Source: Stromatinia cepivora
Lineage: Eukaryota; Ascomycota; Leotiomycetes; Helotiales; Sclerotiniaceae
NCBI GenBank assembly: GCA_014898415.1
Contig: RCTD01000019.1
Coordinates: 992,001-1,056,000 of the forward strand
Length of the DNA: 64,000 bases
Direction of reading: 5' to 3'
Positions 23,702 through 35,694 of this stretch are shown piece after piece. Numbering within the stretch: position 1 is the first letter of the stretch; the number at the start of each line of letters is the position of its first letter. The notes beneath the pieces are model-generated. The model ran no database searches, was not told the origin of the DNA, and saw nothing but the letters and a program-made list of their open reading frames with translations. The translations under genes were made by a program, and so were the position numbers.

Positions 23702-25085
23702 CTAACAAGTCGTCGCATCCCCCAATCCCAAATGAGCAGCCCCAAGTAACATTTCCATATACCTAGCCTCAATCTCCTGTAAATTAGAATTATGTTGATC
23801 TTGCGTAGGATAAAACGGACATTCCACTTCATCATTTGGTAATCTAAATTCAATCGTGAATGCATGAATAAAATTCTTCTTCGAATCGGCAAAATGTCTC
23901 GAATACGCGTAATCATCACCAGAACCACTAGTAGGATATAATCCGCACCTGGGAAAACAGCATATTTTCGTCCAGCAGCGGCACTCATACCTGCACCGAT
24001 TTTGGTAGCAGCGGTCTTGTTGATCGTGTAATTAGCTCGGGGTGAGTATTCACCGTAGCCGGAACCTGCACCGGGTTTGTCGGATAGGTCACTGCGAACA
24101 GAGTCGTAGGCTGGGTTGAGGAAATTCATGGTCGGATAGGAGTCTTGATCGGTCTCACTTCCCCATGAGTAGAAGACATCAGCGCTGTAAGAGTGGAGAT
24201 CGGAAAACCAGCGGGCTTTTGAATAGGTGTCTATTACCCATTTAACGCTCTGAGGCTCGGGCTCTGAGAAGGCAGCAGTACCTAAAGCTAAAATTAATTG
24301 AAATGATCTAAATGGTTTGAAGAAAGGTACTTGAAATGGAGGAGTACATACCATGGATTTGTTCAGACTCAGGAAAGCTAGATGCAACTTGTTCTTCAAA
24401 ATCCTTCGCCCGTTTTTTGAAATCTCACAAAAAGTCGAAATTGCGGTTCAAATCCACACCAGTAGAATCTCTAGTTCCGGACTTTTGGTTTCGGTTCTTG
24501 CGCCAGCAGCTATTAGTGGATTGATCATAAGCTACACCATCGGGGTTGCTGAGAGGAATAAAGACAATTCCAGTTGAGAGCGCTCTCTTCACATGAGCAT
24601 TGCTGTAAGATTTCGAGCCATATTCCAAACCGAGGACATTCTCGTTTGCGTACAAGAGATCTCTAATGAAACACAGCAATCCATCAGGACCACCTCGCTC
24701 TCTCGCATGAATTCCTGCATTCAAATACACAAGAATTGCATCATTACACGCTCCATCACCTCTAACTTTGGCACCAATGATAGAAGCACCGTTATAATTG
24801 TTATATGGTGTTTCGAAAGTGGTGATACCGTAAACAACTCGCGAGATCTTTAATTCCACCTTCGATCTCTTTGACGCTCAAAATCGTAGGGATTGGTGTT
24901 GTCTGAGAGCCTACACCACGTGGTGCAATGGTACCCGCGCTATAGCGATCACCGGTTCCAATGGGAACACTGTTACTAGTTCGACATACAATTCGTGGTT
25001 TTCCTTTGCGTTCTTCTGGGAGAAGACATACTTGTGAAAAAATGGGAGCGAGAATCGCGGTGTAGTACAAAACTGTGAATTTCAT
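23702..25085 (-). pseudogene. Broken secreted M14 zinc carboxypeptidase gene
   Basis: Reading leftward, the start at 25085 gives a signal peptide (MKFTVLYYTAILAPIFSQV). A basic region and a segment ending IKDLAS follow. The frame then shifts by one extra base near 24836 before YGITTFETPYNNY. The catalytic block continues with the zinc-binding IHARE, NPDG and DLNRNFDF, then TGA at about 24430 where the family has Trp. Reading past it, the same frame continues as DFKKRAKDFEEQVASSFPES to a normal 70-nt intron (24351-24282). It resumes with DLHSYSADVFYSWG (third zinc ligand His). Near 23945 the frame shifts again, to a C-terminus with the catalytic Glu in FTIEFRLPNDEVECPFYP, ending at TAG 23702. 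All catalytic residues are present, so the decay looks recent; a G-to-A stop fits RIP-type mutation. The live family removes C-terminal residues from extracellular peptides. Sequencing error is less likely for three lesions in one gene. Confidence 0.82.
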
Positions 25086-25870
25086 GGTGGCGGTTGAGGA
25101 TAAAGGGTGTGATCAGACCGAATGGATGCTCATGATGTTCACATATACATATGTATCCATATTGTGGCTTCTCGATTCGCTAGGTATCCCCTTCACATAC
25201 CTCACAGCCCTCCAGGAGCTAGCATCCCACTTGATCACGGATACCTGGGTAGGCATATGAATAAAAGTTCTTCAAGATTGCGAAGCGCTTAACGGGATTG
25301 ATCATCTTGGTTTTCAATATATATTCAAATCTACCTAATAACCCCCCTTTCGAGAAGCTTATCCCATACCTTAAGATCGCATTTTTCATTTGGAAATATG
25401 GTATTTAGGAAGGTTGAGAATTGATGATAGCTCAGCATCAGATAAAAAAAGCCACTAGAGTTTCTGCAATCCAAATACTGGGATACAAAGCCTGACATCC
25501 AGGAACCTAGGATTTCCAACTATAAATCATAAGTGAAAGGAATCAGTTTGCAGATCCGCAAATTGGATTATAGCGTCCCCCGCCCGGTATCTAGGAAATT
25601 ATGAATATGATAACATTGGGACCTGCCATATTTGATTGGTGCTCTGGATAATGAATTGATAGACAGAAATGAAGGACGAGGTTCAAATTCCAGAGATTCA
25701 AGGAATGCCTTAGAGGAATTAGGGACCAAATATATTGGTTGTACCTTCGTTCTATAGCTATGATGTATGGGATTTATTACAAGAATGATCTTTTATAGGG
25801 AATGATGGGAAGTATATGTATAGAAATTGAAGGTATTCAGATTATTGTAGATTAATTAAGCAGAGAAAGT
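25086..25870. other. Intergenic, upstream of the peptidase pseudogene
   Basis: This would be the former promoter of the carboxypeptidase. I see no ORF above 62 codons and no repeat. The A+T content rises sharply to the right, where the transposon relic begins. Confidence 0.5.
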
Positions 25871-25875
25871 TCCAT

Positions 25876-27588
25876 CACTTTATTCCCCCAAAATTAAAAA
25901 CAAAGAGTATTATACATATCTATATAATACTAATCAATTTATATTACTCCATAATCTAATTTCAGTTTTTCTATATATTCAACATCTACTTTTCAATTTA
26001 ATTATAAAATCAATTATTAATTATTATAATCCAAAATTTGAATATATTGAAGTTCTATATCTATATTACTCCTCAAAAAAAATTCAAATCCTTATTGCTT
26101 TACAATTAATTAATATTTTGTATATCAACCCTCTATTGCGATACAGACCTCGATTCTATCAGATATATTCGCTTTTAATTTATCAAATAATTCTTGATTT
26201 AATATATTCCAAACTACTTATAAACAACTCTTTAATCTTTATCTAATATATTCCGATTTATTTTTATCGATTGCAATATTAAGAAATATCTTATATAATT
26301 TTATTTTTAAGGTCTATCAAATATACTTAATAGAATTAAGATCAAAAAAATAAGAAGATCAATCCTTCAATACTGGGATTCTTTTTTCTTGAAATTAATT
26401 CTTATCACGGGATAGTATGATTACAGAGTACTTTCAGGGATCGGGGAATAAGTGGTACACATAATTAGTAAAGTAAAAGAATTGAATGACTTACCCTTAA
26501 TTATATGAATCAAGAGCTGTATATATAGAACAAATGAATGGTTATCTAGCCGATATACACTTTAATTAAGCTAGATCTTTGTTTATTAGTATATCAGGAT
26601 CACCTTATCAATTAGTAGATCCTTCATTCCGATTGGAAAGTATACGCTTTGATCCTTTATAAGATACAGGGGATCACAGGGCTTTCCGTGACAATTCTGT
26701 ATTTTGTAAGTATAATAAATAAAAGTATTATTCTGTATAAATTTATATCCTGAATTCAATTTTTCAAAAGCGGGGTTTATTTCAATATTGAGGACTTCGA
26801 AATATGAATTGATATTATATCTATATTTCTTATTTTCAAAATCTCTATTTATTATATATAGATTACTTTTTTCAAGATTTCAAAAACTCTTTCAAACTAT
26901 AATTTTCATATTCTTATTCGTATTATATATTTGAACCATTCTAGGTTTTTATTTCTGAGCAAAAATATAGAAATATTATTCTCCTTTTTTATTTTGCCTT
27001 TACTTTATAGAGTATTCATCGCTTTATATAATTAATCTCTATTCCTTTATTATCAATCCCTTATATATTAAGTATTATATAAACCGCTTAAATATATATG
27101 CTTGAATAAGTTCCGGCCGTTTTTTACACTTTCAATTGATGATTTTATAAACCTTTAAAATCTTTTTAATGATAAAAATATTATATTTAAAATCTACAAT
27201 TATTTTTGTTTATATATAAATTAATTTTAAATATAATTGAATATATCGAATTAATATATATTTCTTTCTTTTTATATAAGATCTAATTCAAAGAATATAA
27301 AGTAGATTTATTTCTTTATTGTATAATATATCTTGTTATAAAATATAATGAACAATTTATATTTCGAGATTGAGATCAATTGCGATACAATAAAGATTAA
27401 AGCCATTAAAAGCTTTACCAATAATTTTGTTGTATAAATATAAAATAAGATATTTAAAAGCTAACTTCTTTTCAATATTCAAGGTTCTAAAAGTACATTA
27501 TAATATCATTAATAAATAAATAATAAAGAGAGTTGAAATTCAATTCGCGAAATTTACGCGTTTTTAAGGTTTTGGGGTAATATAAGTG
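25876..27588 (-). mobile_element. RIP-degraded Tc1/mariner relic
   Basis: This is an extremely A+T-rich block with imperfect terminal inverted repeats. The left end reads CACTTTATTCCCCCAAAA, and the right end on the opposite strand reads CACTTATATTACCCCAAAA. On the minus strand the C-terminal part of a Tc1/mariner transposase can be followed despite stops. At about 26364-26297 there is a D.SSYFFDLNSIK-like stretch, which after undoing C-to-T changes matches the family motif DWPPYSPDLNPIE. At about 26110-26165 there is an ending in EG.YTKY, as in many fungal Tc1-like proteins. Without the nested solo LTR and its duplicate it would be about 1.4 kb, a normal size. A flanking TA duplication is not evident, so the exact ends are uncertain by a few bases. 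Confidence 0.7.
26403..26693. mobile_element. Solo LTR with 5-bp target duplication ATTCT
   Basis: This 291-bp segment of clearly higher G+C lies inside the mariner relic. It starts TATCACGGG and ends CCGTGACA, an inverted-repeat pair consistent with TG..CA LTR ends in which TG became TA by G-to-A mutation. It is flanked on both sides by ATTCT (26398-26402 and 26694-26698), the 5-bp duplication expected of LTR-retrotransposon integrase. No second LTR is near, so it is a solo LTR left by recombination. It was inserted after the mariner element and is less degraded than its host. Confidence 0.85.
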
Positions 27589-28076
27589 CACGGTTACTGT
27601 ACACACACATCCCCTACACCCCCTACATCCCATCACCTCCATCTACATCACACAAAAAAACAACACCCCAAAACAATAATAATCATACATAAAATAAGAT
27701 ATATAACACAAGATATAAAATTCACCATCAAATATCCATCTCTCCTCTCCTCTCTATCGCTATTTGCTATTTGCTATTTGGTATATTACGCTACCTATTA
27801 TACTACTTACTAAAGTACTCTCCGTCTAATGATTTCTTCTATGATAATTCTAACGCTAACGCTGATGCTAGTACTGATGTGATCAAACCTGAAAACCCAT
27901 CTCATCTAACCTTCATCCCCTCCTAAAATCCATGAAAAGAATTACTTCCGGGTATTCTTTTGGTCCTCATCCTTGCCCTTCCCATGAATCTCCTCATGAA
28001 TCTCCCGCCCAAAAAATACATCTCACTCTCCAAACGCAATTCCGTACCCAAAGCCGAAAGACTCGGACTCACACCA
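27589..28076. other. Short intergenic stretch, 3' of the lipase-like gene
   Basis: No gene supported. It contains C/A-rich low-complexity sequence (27590-27670) and presumably the 3' untranslated region of the minus-strand gene stopping at 28077. Confidence 0.5.
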
Positions 28077-31000
28077 TTAGCACGCACCACTCTGTCCATG
28101 CACACCCAACGCCCTCTCCTCCTCCCGCATAGGCACATCTTTACCCTTATTAACCCCATTAGCTGGACCTAGCACCCCTAAACCCCCTTGCCCATCATTT
28201 CCATCCAAGCGCTCCCCCACACTTTCCGCCGACGAACTATAAACTGGAAAATCATCTCCCACGCTCAAACGCTTATTCTCCTTTGCATTCTCCTTTCCAT
28301 TCCTCTCCCCATTATCATCTTCAATCTTCACCAATACATACGCCTCCAATTCATCATCATACTGGTATTCATATCCCTCGGGGGCTCCGCTCCGGACACT
28401 AAGCAGTGATTCTGTACTGGCATTAACATCTCTCCCCACTTTACCATTACGCGCATTCCTCTCCCTAACGCCATCTTTCATAACACCATCTACGCCCTCA
28501 CCACCCATGCGCATGGCAAAGGGGAAAGCTATACCTTGTGCCGTAGGTCTCCTCAATTCCTCCCCATTGCTACCGTATCTCTCAACACCCACATCATTAT
28601 CCCTCTCAATCAGCGGACTTTCATTTATTATTTCTGGTATATTTAATTGCATTTCCCCTTCATCTATTTCCTGGGCAGGAGATCCTGGCGCCGAGGGATG
28701 ATTGACATCCGTAACCTTAGCATTTTCCTTCGCCAACAAATAATCCTCCTCATCCCTCATTGTCTTTTGCATAGCAGAATATTCTGCCATCGTATTCTCA
28801 TCATTTTCCTCAACCGCCCGTTCTTTCCCATTACCCGTCCCCGTCCCACTCGCCACGCTAATCCCACTCGGCTCACTAGCCCCAGTCGAGTTTTCAAAGA
28901 GATTTCTAAGGGGGGCATTCTCTCTAGTGCTAGTCATCTCTGTATCATGTAAATCCCTGGCTCCTGCACCATGTTCCGCACTCGCAGTCGTAGTCTCGAC
29001 ATTTTTACCCACTTTTTCCGCTTCTGCTTCGCGATCCATGGTAAGTTTATCATGCTTACTACCCCATCCACTCCACATCGACATTCCCCAACTTTTCTTT
29101 GCCTTGCCTCCTTTCTCTTCCTTCACGTCAACACCAGCCAATCTACGCCCAACTAGTGCACTAGGAGGTGGTTCTTCACTTGAGGGTCCATATTTTTCAT
29201 ATCCCCTTTCCATTTCCTTTGCCCTCTTTTCCTGCACCCTCCGCTTTTCCTTGGCAAATTTTGTATCCCAAGTAGTTTTTGTGGCCATCCATTTCTTTAC
29301 CGGTCCAGGTTTGATAACACCGATTTCATCGGGTGACATGTTACAAGCCGGGAGTTCTGATGCTGGGGCGAGGGGGAATATGTTGCCGTGGCGATCGACA
29401 CGTTGACGTATCATGTGATCTTTAAAGGGAGGGAGAGGATCGCCTGCTTTACCTATTTGTTCCGTAGGTTCAGTGAGAGTTTGCTGGTTTTCATTAGCCC
29501 GGCTGGTTTAACATGAACAAATTAATATTCCAAATACCTTTTGAACATCCTCGCCCGAGTCCGAAGATCTCGAGATAACCGAGACATCATCATCATCCAA
29601 AATTTCGATTTCCGTCTGCTGAGCCCTAGCTAAAGCCCAAGCTCCAAATTGTGCTATGGAGCGATACATATATTTAGCTGGACGAGTGAAACTTAATGTT
29701 GGTGGAACGTGACATAGATCATCCCAAACTTGTAATTGTACATCTGTTGGTTTCCATGCCTCGACTTCGACCCGAGGATCTTCACGTACAGCATATGCAT
29801 CGAGAAACACATTTCCGGGAGGGTATTGAGTTGGATTGGCAGCTTTGTGTGCGATGTATATTTGTTCATCTCGTAACATCTCGCCACCGCCTGTGAGGAC
29901 GAGTAGTGGTGGAAGACCGCCAAGTGACGGTTGGAGGGCAGGGGAAACCAGAGGGTGAGATATTAATTGGTTTGTCGCATACATTTGAATTTGATCCTTT
30001 ATCACAACTAGCTCTCCATCAATCATGATCGAAAGATCACCACCGAATCCAGGCACTGTATTTGCTTGTGGCCCTGAACCATTATTGGATGAAGGTCCAG
30101 CAGCAGCTGTATTATTATGTGTCCCTGATGGTGGATGTTGATCGACTCTCAATCCTTGAGCAGCATCTACTTCCGACTGTGTCATGTTGTATTTCTTATC
30201 AATCAAATCACCCATTCCCCTCTCTATAGCCAGCACATCATCTGAATTTGGAGGTGGCCAGGCAGTAGATGGTCGGTGATGAAATCCATGTGCTGGGATA
30301 TAATCCAAAGGATTATCTCCAGCAACACTCGGAAAAGAATGAGTTAAATCGACCCATGGTGAAATGAGAATAGCACCCGCAGGTAGAGGTTTCTTTAAAT
30401 CGCGCAGAATCACGAGCATGCTCAAAATCATTCCACCACCTGCCGAATCTCCTGCAAAAATAATACTTGTCGGATCATGATCCTCAAGAAGAAAGAGATA
30501 TGCCGCTAAGCAATCGAGCAGACCGCATGGAAATGGAAACTGGGGCGCCAAACGATACCGAGGCGCAAAAACTCTTGCCTTCAATTTCCTTGCATGTCTT
30601 TGCATTTGATACCTATGCTCATCTGTACTCCCAAAAAAGTATGCTCCCCCATGAACATATAACATAATCCTTTTACTCTCTCCTCCATTTTTAATTCTCT
30701 CCTGGTGATCCACCCTCATCTCTATCCATTCAGCCTTAAGTTCACTCCCCGGCTGTCTCCATGCCCACCATTCTTTTCCTCCCACCCTTTGAATCCCTCC
30801 ATAATTGGAAAAGTGCGACGATAGAAGTGTGCGCGCGTCTATTAAATTTTGGTTGGGAATAAGGACTTCGTCCACCTTCACGAAATGAGGATGGGGTACC
30901 CATTGAGAGGTAAAGCGTTGAATATCTTCGACTGTATGATTAGAGGCATAGATAAGGAACTTGCGAATTAAATTGAGACCTTCATCGTAGGAGATATGAG

Positions 31001-31159
31001 CCGTAGGTTTCTCTTTGCGAGGTCCACGTTTGAAGAACTGCGAAACGATTAGTTAGAAGGTTAGTAAATATGAAGAGGTGGGAAAAATACATGAGTGATG
31101 AATGTTTGAAAAACCACAGGAGCAACTGCCGCTCCGACTGAAGCTGTATTAAGCCCCAT
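28077..31159 (-). CDS. HSL-type alpha/beta hydrolase with long C-terminal extension, 3 exons
   Basis: Exons 31159-31091, 31037-29538 and 29483-28077 encode about 991 residues. The introns (53 and 54 nt) both close in phase 0. The N-terminus MGLNTASVGAAVAPVVFQTF is hydrophobic and may anchor the protein. The catalytic domain has the oxyanion motif HGGAYFFGS at about 152 and the nucleophile in GDSAGGG (Ser about 221). It also has the acidic region GGGEMLRDEQ and a His in VWDDLCHVPP, the order of the hormone-sensitive-lipase family. Exon 3 begins with QTLTEPTEQIGKAGDPLPPF and a conserved block (RQRVDRHGNIFPL, DEIGVIKPGPVKKW), followed by about 350 residues of charged, apparently disordered sequence. 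Substrate is probably a lipid or steryl ester. Without the join, the two halves would be miscalled as separate genes. It is divergent from TSR2 with 0.8 kb between starts. Confidence 0.9.
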
Positions 31160-31960
31160 ATTTGCGGGAATTTTCGAGTTTGAGACCTGGCGTTGTTGTT
31201 TATGATAGAGTTTCGAGTCAAATTAAGTCGTACTTCCTTTGCAAGTCTTGCTGCCTCCAGATCCCTCAAACCCAGTCGCAGTTCAGAACCCCAGCTCCTC
31301 ACTCTCAATACCAACCGCACAATATCTCTTCCAAAAACGAGCGTCCCAATGAGTCGTGTATGTTTATAAAAGAATAAGAAGTAAAGTTAAGTTTCCCCGA
31401 CAACAACAATAAACATGAACAAAGGGTCAATAATGCTCTCTGCGAAATGTGCCCCTTTCTTTCACTTCTCACGTCTTAAACATCGTATTGTAATGTAATG
31501 AATAGTAGTATATTCAAAAAAGGAGAGACAATTAATCAAAAAATGATCGCGAATAATATTAAGGATGAATACCAAGAATATAAAAACAAACCTGCCACCA
31601 AGTGAACCTACCTCAAATTACAGACAGACTCAGCCGTTGTTCTCACACGCTACGTATTAACGTCATGGGCGTTTTCTTCAATGAGACCTTTGTAGCTAGC
31701 TGATGGACATAAATAATTTATTTTAAGTGGATGAAAAGGATGATCTTATCCCTTGGTGCATAAATTTAAAGTTTAGCGTGGTAGGATTTATGCTAGGGAT
31801 AAAAGATTGTAAAGATTGTGAGGAGATTTATTTTGCGATTAAGGTACCCCGCCATTAAATTATATCCTGTCGCATAACCTCGAGTGTAAATTCAAGAAAG
31901 GATTAGAAATAGAGAAGCGCAGAAGAAAGAATACAATAGAAAAATAAGAAAGAGGACAAT
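31160..31960. promoter_or_regulatory. Divergent promoter region, lipase-like gene and TSR2
   Basis: This is an 800-bp intergenic region between two start codons pointing outward. No ORF above 71 codons. No individual sites can be named with confidence. Confidence 0.45.
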
Positions 31961-32687
31961 ATGGCCTCTTCACAATCAAATGGAGGAAATGGAGTATACT
32001 CACCTGGTAAGCTATCCCATCCACCCTCCAGTCAATCCACACTCCTCTCTCCATAGTACCCAGTCTTTACTTCCGCACACTCATTTTTCTCATCCTTTCA
32101 ATCCATCATACTAACTTACTCCCCCAGAACTCCGCCTCCGCCACTTCCAACGCAGCATAAACCTCTCCATCTTCCTCTGGCCCTCCCTAACACTCGCCGT
32201 AACCTCCTCCTGGGGCGGCCCCGAATCTACCTCCAAACGCGAATGGCTAGCCGCAACCCTCATCGATCTTCTCTCAGACCCCGAAAACCACGACGTAGAC
32301 GCTGGCTGGATCGAAGAATTCCTCTTAAACGTAATGGAAGATGAATTTGAAGTAGTAGTCGATGATGGAAGTGCGTTGGAAGTAGCAAGTGGTATTATTA
32401 AATGTAGAGGGGAATGTGAGAGGGGGGTTTGGGAAGAAGAATCGAGTTTGTGTGCGAGGTTGGAGAGGAAGTGGGAGGAGAAGGGGGGAAAGAGTGAGGA
32501 GTTGGCAAATTTTAAGAAGGGCGTGGATCAGGAGGATACGGATGGGGATGAGGAGAGTGGGGATGAGGAGGATGAAGAGGGAGATGTGGAAATGGATGAG
32601 GCGCCGCAGTTGGTGAGGGTTAAGGAACCAGTTGTACCAGAGGTGGATGAGGATGGGTTTACGAAGGTTATTAAGAAGAGGAGATGA
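31961..32687 (+). CDS. TSR2: Pre-rRNA-processing protein TSR2, 2 exons
   Basis: Exon 1 (31961-32006) encodes MASSQSNGGNGVYSP. A 121-nt intron (GTAAGC..CCCCCAG, CTAAC branch near 32110) leads to exon 2 (32128-32687), for 201 residues in total. The Tsr2 core is plain: FLWPSLTLAVTSSWGGPES, then REWLAATLIDLL, then WIEEFLLNVMEDEFEVVVDD. It is followed by an acidic Asp/Glu-rich tail and the usual basic C-terminal FTKVIKKRR. In yeast Tsr2 is the escortin that removes Rps26 from its importin in the nucleus and delivers it to pre-40S ribosomes; the acidic tail contributes to this. Coding sequence in the conserved part is unusually C-rich at third positions compared with the G/A-rich acidic tail, which only reflects composition. 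A start at the internal Met at 32334 would lose the conserved core. Confidence 0.93.
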
Positions 32688-34268
32688 GCGGGCGATGGAC
32701 ATAAAATAGAGAGGAGGTGCGATGATTCGAATAGAGAGATTATAAGAAGTGGCAAGGAAGATGCGGCAATAGAAATGGATGAGATCGCCAAGTTTGGTGG
32801 GTGTTAGAGAGCCAATCGTACCACAAGTGGTGTATGAGAATGGATGGTTTCAAGGAAAAGCGGATGAAAGGTTATATCGGGTTTTATACTTGGTTTGATG
32901 CATTCGATGAAGATGGATATTAGGCACGAAATCTCAACACCAACTAGGAGGCCGTGACATCGCAACACCAACAAGAAGACCTCGCACCGAAAGCATTTGG
33001 GAAAATAATACACTACCAAACCCATCTATTTGGTACTCATAATAAAGATTTTCAGGAGACGATAGGTCCCTTTTATAGACATCACTACTAAAAGCACCCA
33101 ACATAATAAAAATAAATAGCAAGAAAACCCCCTTAAAAAGATATTCTCCACGTAAAAGAAGATACGAAGGAACATTCTCCCCGTTACAAGTCCACATATC
33201 CTACAAAAGCGAAAACTCAACCTTTTCCCAAACACCAAACACCGATATTCCATTCCATTCCATTTTTCCCCATCATTCACAAGACCCTCCCAGGCTCCCC
33301 CCAACCGACTAGAAATCTCTCATAATAACTCGGGAGCCCTCTCCTCTCCGTTTAATCCACTACGTAGATGAGTATATAGTTCGCTTGGCTTAGTAACATA
33401 AGTCTTACATACATACTAAATATCACTAATATATCTATTTCATCTAATCAAATCCATATACATATAACATATAACATATAACATAACATATAACATATAA
33501 CATATAACATATAACATATAACATATAACATATAACATATAACATATAACATATAACATATAACATATAACATATAACATATACATATAACATATAACAT
33601 ATAACATATAACATATAACATATAACATATAACATATAACATATAACATATAACATATAACACTAAATATAAATACCCATTACCTACCACCTACCACCTA
33701 CCACCTACTACCTACTATTTACTACCTACTACCTACCATCCACCATCCACCCACCCACCATTATCTACTACCTATTTACCAAAACCTACAACACAACCAC
33801 AAAATCTACAAACCCACAACACCAAACATATCTCCAAACAACAACAAAAAAGAAAAGCAAAAATCCTAAATCCATTTTAATGCAGACTATATATATTACA
33901 TGCCCGGAGAAGGATGAATGATATTAGTATTAGTACGTTTAGATGAATGAGATAGATAGATATCATTAAAGGGGAAGAATATATAGAAAGCGATTACAAG
34001 TTGCCATACAAATGCGGGGTAATGCGAGGTTTGTCGATAGAGGAAGATATATGATTCATTGCTAAAGCCTAAACCTACTCTGATATCAGGAGAATATTAT
34101 AGAATAACATAGGAGAATGCAAGATTCCAGATTCCAGAAAACGGGACGGGCCAGGCCGCTTCCAAAACATGAAAAGAGGAAAAATCCAATCCTAAACTCC
34201 GGAAATCAAATTGTCCGTAACGCCTGTTTCGTCTTAAAGTATATGCAATTCCCCTCATACACAAACAT
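32688..34268. other. Intergenic between convergent genes, with minisatellite
   Basis: Two genes end towards this region. No gene is seen; the small ORFs at 32804-33304 have no motif. The 33.45-33.66 kb array is listed separately, and CTACC-type short repeats follow at 33680-33740. Confidence 0.55.
33454..33662. repeat. 7-bp minisatellite ACATATA, about 29 units
   Basis: This is a 209-bp array of the heptamer with a few shortened units, near 33481-33488 and 33581-33587. Because seven is not a multiple of three, every frame of the minus strand yields the same MLYVICY-type peptide; these ORFs are artefacts. Confidence 0.95.
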
Positions 34269-35694
34269 TTATTCCCAATCTTCCTCCTCACTGTCATCCT
34301 TGTCACTCCCCTCATCCTTCTTTGCACCTGCTCTTGCAACTTTTTCTTTTGGGCTATTAGGAGCCCGACTAGGAACGCCCGAAGCTGCACCCACTACATC
34401 ATAACTACCATCACTATCCGCTTGAGATTTTTCATCATTGGACTTTCTAGGTTCTGTCGGTTTGAAAGTTGTGGTTTCAGTTGCCTTTGCCTTTTCTTGT
34501 GTTGCAGGATGTAAAGTTGTAGAGGATTCGGCGGAACCTGGTCTATCAGAAGTTGTCTTTACTTTTGTAGTTTTGCCATCTTCTTCGGATTCTTCGTCAT
34601 CATCCGATTCTTCTGAGTCTTCTTCGGAATCGGATGCCCATTTCACTTCTTCTTCTTGTTCGGTTGCTACGGCACCTGTTTGTTATGTTATTAGATATAT
34701 TTCCTAGTTCTTGGACAGATTAGCAAACATACCTTTGAGTAAATCTCTCCTTTTAGCTTCGGCAGTTTCAATACTGTGACGAAGGAAATAGTAACGTTTG
34801 AAGAAATCCTCATATTTGACTTGATCCGGTACCAACTTCTCCATTGAACTTCTCAATTCTTGATATTTTTCCAAATCCTTACTAACATCATCTGTCTTTT
34901 TCTCAACACTAAAAGTCTTAGCCCATGGTTCAAATTCCTCGCTGATTGGATCGGTGGTAAAACTATCAAGTGTAGAATGGATAACGTGAAGCTGAGCATC
35001 AAATCGTGTGGTATGAATAACTCTTTTCCCTTGAGAATCCTTACTCTCGAATAAAACGGCATTGGCTTGTCCATCTGCATCCGACGTGGGTGGTGCAATG
35101 CTAACAGCATCTTTCAAGAAATTTCGAATATTGGTTCCAAACTTTAGGAGCGCTTCATCAGCAGCATCTTCTGCCTTTTGAATTTCCACCAATCTCTTAG
35201 CAGCCTCGGATTTTAATCTTGCCAAAACACCTTCTGATTCCTTTAATGCTTCATCTGTTGATATATCTTTCGCAGTCGGTTCCCCTTCTTTACTTGTGGA
35301 CCCCGCGGCGGCTTTCGCATCCTCCTGAGCTTGTGTAATCGTAAGTCCTCGAGTGCGATTGATAATCGAAGATCTCAGGTCCGTAAACCCTTTGGTAGCT
35401 TCCTCACTAACACTATTAAACTCCTGTTGAGCCTCCTTATAAACATTCTCGCCCTGTAGATCAAACAGAATTACTCAGTCAAACTCCTCATGTGTCTGCC
35501 AACTCACCATCTCTTACCTGTTTAACTACACTTCCAAAGAATCCACCTAATTTCGCGCCCCAAGGACTAGAAGATATAGCTTTGTATGCTTCTTGAAAAT
35601 CGGCATTGAGAGTTGGAGCGGGTTGAGATGTCTTATCCTTGTTTTGATCAGGTTGGAGAGCTTCTTCTTGAATATGATCATATGCGAGATCCAT
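34269..35694 (-). CDS. BSD-domain protein, 3 exons
   Basis: Exons 35694-35518, 35453-34733 and 34675-34269 give 434 residues. Introns are 64 nt (GTAAGA..ACAG) and 56 nt (GTATGT..ACAG). The N-terminal part has [21 protein letters not shown], then a helical region with heptad-like charge and the segment [23 protein letters not shown]. The BSD domain lies around residues 215-280, recognisable by [25 protein letters not shown] and [16 protein letters not shown] with its Phe-Trp type core. The C-terminus is acidic/Ser-rich and ends EEEDWE. The layout matches BSDC1-like and yeast Dos2-like proteins, whose roles are poorly known, so function is left open. It is divergent from the bZIP gene at 37450. 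Confidence 0.85.

Noticed and set aside
24425..24436. GTGAGA at the stop of the carboxypeptidase as an intron donor that would bypass the TGA
   Set aside because: Splicing to the next good acceptor would delete the conserved DFKKRAKDFEEQVASSFPES segment, and the two frameshifts would remain.
33440..33690. Three overlapping minus ORFs of MLYVICY repeats
   Set aside because: They are artefacts of a 7-bp array, which gives the same peptide in every frame.
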